This document shows positions 21,556-24,753 of a stretch of 24,753 nt of DNA, in pieces. The notes under the pieces were generated by a model that was given only the letters and a program-made list of their open reading frames with translations, had not been told where the DNA came from and ran no database searches. Source of the DNA: Thermoplasmata archaeon (GTDB lineage Archaea > Thermoplasmatota > E2 > DHVEG-1); contig QMTJ01000003.1 in NCBI GenBank assembly GCA_003651045.1, positions 1-24,753 on the forward strand. Direction: 5' to 3'. Numbering within the stretch: the first letter of the stretch is position 1; each line of letters opens with the position of its first letter. A program made the translations under genes and the position numbers.

Positions 21556-23232
21556 ATGTTTGATGAAAAGGAGCTGGAGAATATCAAAAAAAAGAAGGTA
21601 GATTGGGAGAATAATTGTTATTCTGAACATGTTAAAAAACATCCGGAGCGGAAGAAAAAGTTTGAAAATCTCTCTTGGGAGGAGATTAAACAGTTGTATA
21701 CTCCTGATGATATAAGTCATCTTGATTATCTAAAGGATATTGGTTTCCCTGGTTTGTACCCGTTTCTTCGTGGTATTCATCCTACTATGCATCGTGGTCG
21801 TCTTTGGACTATGCGCCAGTTCTCTGGTTTCGGTACCGCTGAGGAAACCAATAAACGTTATCATTATTTATTGGAGCATGGTGAGACTGGTTTGAGTGTC
21901 GCTTTTGATTATCCAACATTGTATGGTTACGATACTGATCATCCTTTTGCCCGTGGCGAGTTTGGTAAATGTGGGGTTGCTGTTAGTAGTTTGAAGGATA
22001 TGGAGATTTTGTTTAAGGGTATCCCTGTGGATAGGATTACTACCAGTATGACGATTAATGGTCCTGCTGCTATTATCTGGGCGATGTATATTGCTAATGC
22101 TGAGAACCGCGGTATTGATCGACGTGTTATTGGTGGCACTATTCAGAATGATATTTTGAAAGAGTATATTGCTCAGAAGAGTTTTATTTTCCCACCTGAG
22201 CCCAGTATGCGGTTGATTATTGATACATTTGAGTTTGGTTCTAAAGAGGTTCCTCGTTGGAATACTATTAGTATTAGTGGTTACCATATCCGGGAGGCTG
22301 GATCTACTGCTGTTCAGGAGCTTGCTTTTACGTTGGGTAATGGACTTGAGTATGTCCGTTGGGCTATGAAACGTGGTCTTAAACTTGATGATTTTGCTCC
22401 ACGTTTGAGTTTCTTTTTTAATGCGCATAATGATTTTTTTGAGGAGATCGCGAAATATCGGGCTGCCCGTCGTATCTGGGCACGTGAGCTTAAGAAACTT
22501 GGTGCTAAGAAACCTAGGAGTTTGTATATGCGTTTTCATACTCAGACTGCTGGTTGTACTCTTACTGCTCAGCAACCTGAGATTAATATAATTCGTGTAA
22601 CAATCCAAGCATTAGCTGCAGTACTTGGTGGTACACAAAGTTTGCATACCAATAGTATGGATGAAGCACTAGCGTTACCCTCTGAGAAAGCAGTTCGAAT
22701 TGCACTGCGTACTCAGCAGATTATTGCTGAGGAGAGCGGTGTTACAAATACTGTTGATCCACTTGGTGGTTCTTATTATATCGAATGGCTTACTGATAAG
22801 ATGGAGGAGGAATGCTATAAGTACTGGGATCGAGTTGAGCAGCTTGGTGGTGTTTTACCAGCGATTGAGAAAGGTTTTTTCCAACGTGAAATCGCTAAAA
22901 GCGCGTACAAGTATCAGAAAGAGATCGATGAAAAAAAACGTATAATTGTTGGTGTTAACAAATATCAGCTTGATGAACCTATTGAGATCCCTATTCTTAA
23001 GATGGATGAAAAAGGTGAAGAACGTCAGATTAATCGTCTTAAAAAACTTCGTAAAGAACGTAATAATCAGAAAGTAGAGCGGAATCTTAAGCGTTTGCGT
23101 AAAGCAGCTGAGGGTGATAAAAATCTTATGCCCTTTATACTTGATTGCGTTCATAGTTATGCAACTTTGGGTGAAACCTGTCAGGTGCTCCGTGATGTTT
23201 TTGGAGAGTATAAGGAACCTGTGATTTATTAA
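21556..23232 (+). CDS. B12-dependent acyl-CoA mutase large subunit, isobutyryl-CoA mutase-like
   Basis: 558 residues: the TIM-barrel catalytic domain of the methylmalonyl-CoA mutase family, ending before the B12 domain. H244 (SISGYHIREAGST), GTIQNDILKE and the TQSLHTNSMDEALALP segment are conserved. Numbering coincides with the Propionibacterium mutase in this part. The two residues that bind the methylmalonyl carboxylate there, Tyr89 and Arg207, are Phe89 (TMRQFSGFG) and Gln207 (EYIAQKSF) here. Phe plus Gln is the published signature of isobutyryl-CoA mutase. The Asp that marks 2-hydroxyisobutyryl-CoA mutase (LSVDFD) is Ala116. The expected reaction is therefore isobutyryl-CoA to n-butyryl-CoA, though related branched acyl-CoAs are possible. 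AGGAGG precedes the ATG; the B12 subunit follows after 24 nt. Confidence 0.93.
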   Translation: MFDEKELENIKKKKVDWENNCYSEHVKKHPERKKKFENLSWEEIKQLYTPDDISHLDYLKDIGFPGLYPFLRGIHPTMHRGRLWTMRQFSGFGTAEETNKRYHYLLEHGETGLSVAFDYPTLYGYDTDHPFARGEFGKCGVAVSSLKDMEILFKGIPVDRITTSMTINGPAAIIWAMYIANAENRGIDRRVIGGTIQNDILKEYIAQKSFIFPPEPSMRLIIDTFEFGSKEVPRWNTISISGYHIREAGSTAVQELAFTLGNGLEYVRWAMKRGLKLDDFAPRLSFFFNAHNDFFEEIAKYRAARRIWARELKKLGAKKPRSLYMRFHTQTAGCTLTAQQPEINIIRVTIQALAAVLGGTQSLHTNSMDEALALPSEKAVRIALRTQQIIAEESGVTNTVDPLGGSYYIEWLTDKMEEECYKYWDRVEQLGGVLPAIEKGFFQREIAKSAYKYQKEIDEKKRIIVGVNKYQLDEPIEIPILKMDEKGEERQINRLKKLRKERNNQKVERNLKRLRKAAEGDKNLMPFILDCVHSYATLGETCQVLRDVFGEYKEPVIY

Positions 23233-23256
23233 AAAAATGGGAGGTAAAAAATAGGT

Positions 23257-23652
23257 ATGGAACGGAAGATTAGGGTTTTGATTGCTAAACCTGGGCTTGA
23301 TGGTCATGACCGTGGTGCAAAAGTAGTCGCCCGTGCGTTACGTGATGCAGGTATGGAGGTTATTTATACTGGTCTTCATCAGACTCCTGAGATGATCGTG
23401 GATGCTGCTATCCAGGAGGATGTCGATGTTGTTGGTCTTAGTCTTCTCAGTGGCGCCCATATGACTCTTTTTATTGATGTAGCACGGTTGTTGAAGAAGA
23501 AAGGTATGGATGATGTTCTTATTATTGGTGGTGGTATTATCCCTGAGGAGGATATACCAAGGCTTAAAAAAGAAGGTATCAAAGGTGTTTTTGGACCTGG
23601 TACCTTGTGTGAGGATATAGTAGATTTTATTAAGAAGAATGTGAAAAAATGA
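23257..23652 (+). CDS. B12-binding small subunit of the acyl-CoA mutase
   Basis: 131 residues, a stand-alone cobalamin-binding Rossmann domain. The base-off/His-on motif DxHxxG reads LDGHDRGAKV, with H17 as lower axial ligand of cobalt and K11 and D15 at the positions of K604 and D608 of the Propionibacterium enzyme. Other landmarks are YTGLHQTPEMIVDAAIQEDVDVVGLS (in part), SLLSGAH, and IIGGGIIPEEDI ending with VFGPGT. It pairs with the separate large subunit, giving the two-gene layout known for isobutyryl-CoA mutase (IcmA/IcmB) and for many archaeal methylmalonyl-CoA mutases. A GGGAGGT ribosome binding site lies in the short spacer, and the gene overlaps meaB by 4 nt. Confidence 0.95.
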   Translation: MERKIRVLIAKPGLDGHDRGAKVVARALRDAGMEVIYTGLHQTPEMIVDAAIQEDVDVVGLSLLSGAHMTLFIDVARLLKKKGMDDVLIIGGGIIPEEDIPRLKKEGIKGVFGPGTLCEDIVDFIKKNVKK

Positions 23653-24590
23653 AAGATATTGTTTCAAAGGTTATCAGGGGTGACTCGCGTGCTATCGCTC
23701 GTTTGATTACTCTTGCTGAGAACAATGACCCTGTTGCTGCAGAAGCTATGAAACGTATACATCCTTATACTGGTAAGGCTCATGTTATTGGTGTTACTGG
23801 TGTGTTGGGTTCTGGTAAGAGTACTCTTATTTATGAGCTTACACGCTGGTATCGTAGACAGGGTAAAAAAGTTGGCGTTATTGCTATTGATCCTACTAGT
23901 CCTTTTAGTGGTGGAGCGCTTCTTGGTGATCGTATTCGTATGAGTGAACTTGCAGGTGATGATGGAGTTTTTATCCGTAGTATGGGTACACGTGGTATGC
24001 TTGGTGGCTTAGCTAGTGCTGTTTATGATGTAGTTGAAATACTTGATGCTTCTGGTAAAGATGTTGTAATGGTTGAAACTGTAGGTGTGGGTCAGGCTGA
24101 GGTTGATGTGATTAAGATTGCTGATACAACCTTAGTCGTTGTTGTTCCAGGTCTTGGTGATTCTATTCAGACGTTGAAAGCTGGTATGATGGAGATCGCT
24201 GATATTTTTGTTGTGAACAAAGCCGATAGAGAGGGTGTTGATCAGACTGTTGCAGAGGTGGAGAATCTTGTTGATATAACTTCTATGGATAATGATCGTA
24301 AGACTCCTGTTTTAAAAACAGTTGCGAGGGATGGTAGTGGTGTAAAAGAACTAGTTGATGAGATTGAGAAACATAAGAAATATCTGAAGTTAACGAAAGA
24401 GTTTGAAAAGCAACGTCGTTTGCGTTATGAGGCTGAACTTGTTGAAATAATCAGGAAACGTTTGATGAAATTGATTTTTGATGAGTCAACGTTTAAAGAA
24501 AAAATTGAAAATCTTTTAGATAAAATTAGTAAAAAAGAGATTGATCCTCATTCTGCAGCTGAGGAGATACTTAGTAAGATTTTGAAATAA
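23649..24590 (+). CDS. meaB: MeaB/ArgK-type G-protein chaperone of the B12 mutase
   Basis: 313 residues, a SIMIBI-class GTPase that gates cofactor loading and protects the mutase from inactivation. Visible: N-terminal helices with GDSRAIARLITLAEN, Walker A GVLGSGKST (about residues 52-60), AIDPTSPFSGGALLGDRIRM (the switch I and base region), METVGVGQAEVDV (Walker B/switch II region), the guanine-specificity NKAD motif, and a C-terminal helical dimerisation arm. The family often has GPPGxGKST in the P-loop; here Leu replaces the second Pro, a mild change. The ATGA overlap with the B12-subunit gene implies coupled translation. In IcmF this GTPase is fused inside the mutase; here it is separate. 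Confidence 0.95.
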   Translation: MKDIVSKVIRGDSRAIARLITLAENNDPVAAEAMKRIHPYTGKAHVIGVTGVLGSGKSTLIYELTRWYRRQGKKVGVIAIDPTSPFSGGALLGDRIRMSELAGDDGVFIRSMGTRGMLGGLASAVYDVVEILDASGKDVVMVETVGVGQAEVDVIKIADTTLVVVVPGLGDSIQTLKAGMMEIADIFVVNKADREGVDQTVAEVENLVDITSMDNDRKTPVLKTVARDGSGVKELVDEIEKHKKYLKLTKEFEKQRRLRYEAELVEIIRKRLMKLIFDESTFKEKIENLLDKISKKEIDPHSAAEEILSKILK

Positions 24591-24645
24591 AAAAATATTT
24601 TTTGAGTAGTCTATTTCTCAAAAATAGGCAAAAAGACTTTAATAA

Positions 24646-24699
24646 TGTTTCAAAAAAGATTGAAACATTTATAAATCAATAAGTTATATAGTTGAAACA
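24646..24699 (+). promoter_or_regulatory. Inverted-repeat operator and TATA box before the regulator gene
   Basis: TGTTTCAA (24646-24653) and TTGAAACA (24660-24667) form an 8-bp perfect inverted repeat with a 6-bp spacer. The TATA box TTTATAAAT (24668-24676) follows directly, centred 27 nt before ATG 24699. A third copy of the half-site, TTGAAACA (24692-24699), runs into the start codon. The repeat covers the B-recognition-element position, as expected for an autoregulated archaeal promoter. Confidence 0.6.
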
Positions 24700-24753
24700 T
24701 GAAACGTGTTGAAAGAGTATATTGTGAAATACTTGAAAACATAATACAAGATA
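24699..24753 (+). CDS. Start of a probable winged-helix regulator, cut by window edge
   Basis: Only 18 codons are visible, beginning MKRVERVYCEILENIIQD. A first helix of the form RVERVYxxIL is common at the start of small archaeal helix-turn-helix regulators. The inverted repeats around its promoter make an autoregulated transcription factor the best guess. The open frame reaches the right edge with no stop. The family cannot be established from so little sequence. Confidence 0.4.
   Translation, partial: MKRVERVYCEILENIIQD

Noticed and set aside
21868..22608. 246-codon minus-strand frame inside the mutase gene
   Set aside because: Low-complexity Thr/Asn/Ser composition typical of an antisense frame over a T-rich-codon gene; the plus strand encodes the conserved mutase barrel.

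Overview
The window is about 24.8 kb of AT-rich chromosomal DNA from an archaeon. The evidence is an archaeal Pop5-type RNase P protein fragment, a replication factor C small subunit, an MptA-type GTP cyclohydrolase, a PAC2-family protein, a KaiC-like RecA ATPase, a cyclic-2,3-diphosphoglycerate-synthetase-like NTPase, archaeal TATA boxes about 25 nt upstream of start codons, and a tRNA-Thr with discriminator U and no encoded CCA. The gene mix fits a euryarchaeal lineage, possibly a Thermoplasmatota-type sediment archaeon; that placement is inference. I see no transposon, CRISPR array, phage gene or integration site.

Left and middle part (1-13.9 kb): single genes and short operons. In order: the end of rnp2; a winged-helix regulator; tRNA-Thr(GGT) on the minus strand; mptA; an isocitrate/isopropylmalate-dehydrogenase-family enzyme; a COG2403-type NTPase; a minus-strand pair of YqiA-like esterase and rfcS; a small secreted protein of unknown function; a YjbQ-family protein (minus); a HAD phosphatase; a PAC2 protein; a frameshifted C_GCAxxG_C_C gene; an orphan 326-residue protein; a KaiC-like ATPase (minus); a radical SAM protein with a C-terminal helix-hairpin-helix; an RNase III lacking the dsRNA-binding domain; and a 44-codon basic ORF (minus) with its own Shine-Dalgarno sequence.

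Right part (14.3-24.6 kb): two divergent operons that look like one acyl-CoA degradation module. The minus-strand operon encodes acyl-CoA dehydrogenase, an AMP-forming acyl-CoA synthetase, EtfB, EtfA, a Cys-rich DUF6125-like protein and a 4-hydroxybutyryl-CoA-dehydratase/HpaB-superfamily flavoprotein. The plus-strand operon encodes cob(I)alamin adenosyltransferase, a coenzyme B12-dependent acyl-CoA mutase large subunit, its B12-binding small subunit and the MeaB chaperone GTPase. The mutase would be named methylmalonyl-CoA mutase by default. However, it has Phe89 and Gln207 where methylmalonyl-CoA mutase has Tyr89 and Arg207, and this is the published isobutyryl-CoA mutase signature. A coherent reading is activation of a branched C4 acid, B12-dependent conversion of isobutyryl-CoA to n-butyryl-CoA, and ETF-linked oxidation to crotonyl-CoA. 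The dehydratase-like protein keeps three cluster cysteines but appears to have lost the catalytic residues of the characterised enzyme, so its reaction is open.

The right edge holds the start of a probable regulator gene, preceded by an inverted repeat (TGTTTCAA / TTGAAACA) next to its TATA box. A related inverted repeat sits next to the promoter of the radical SAM gene. First genes of transcription units often look leaderless, while several internal operon genes have clear Shine-Dalgarno sites.
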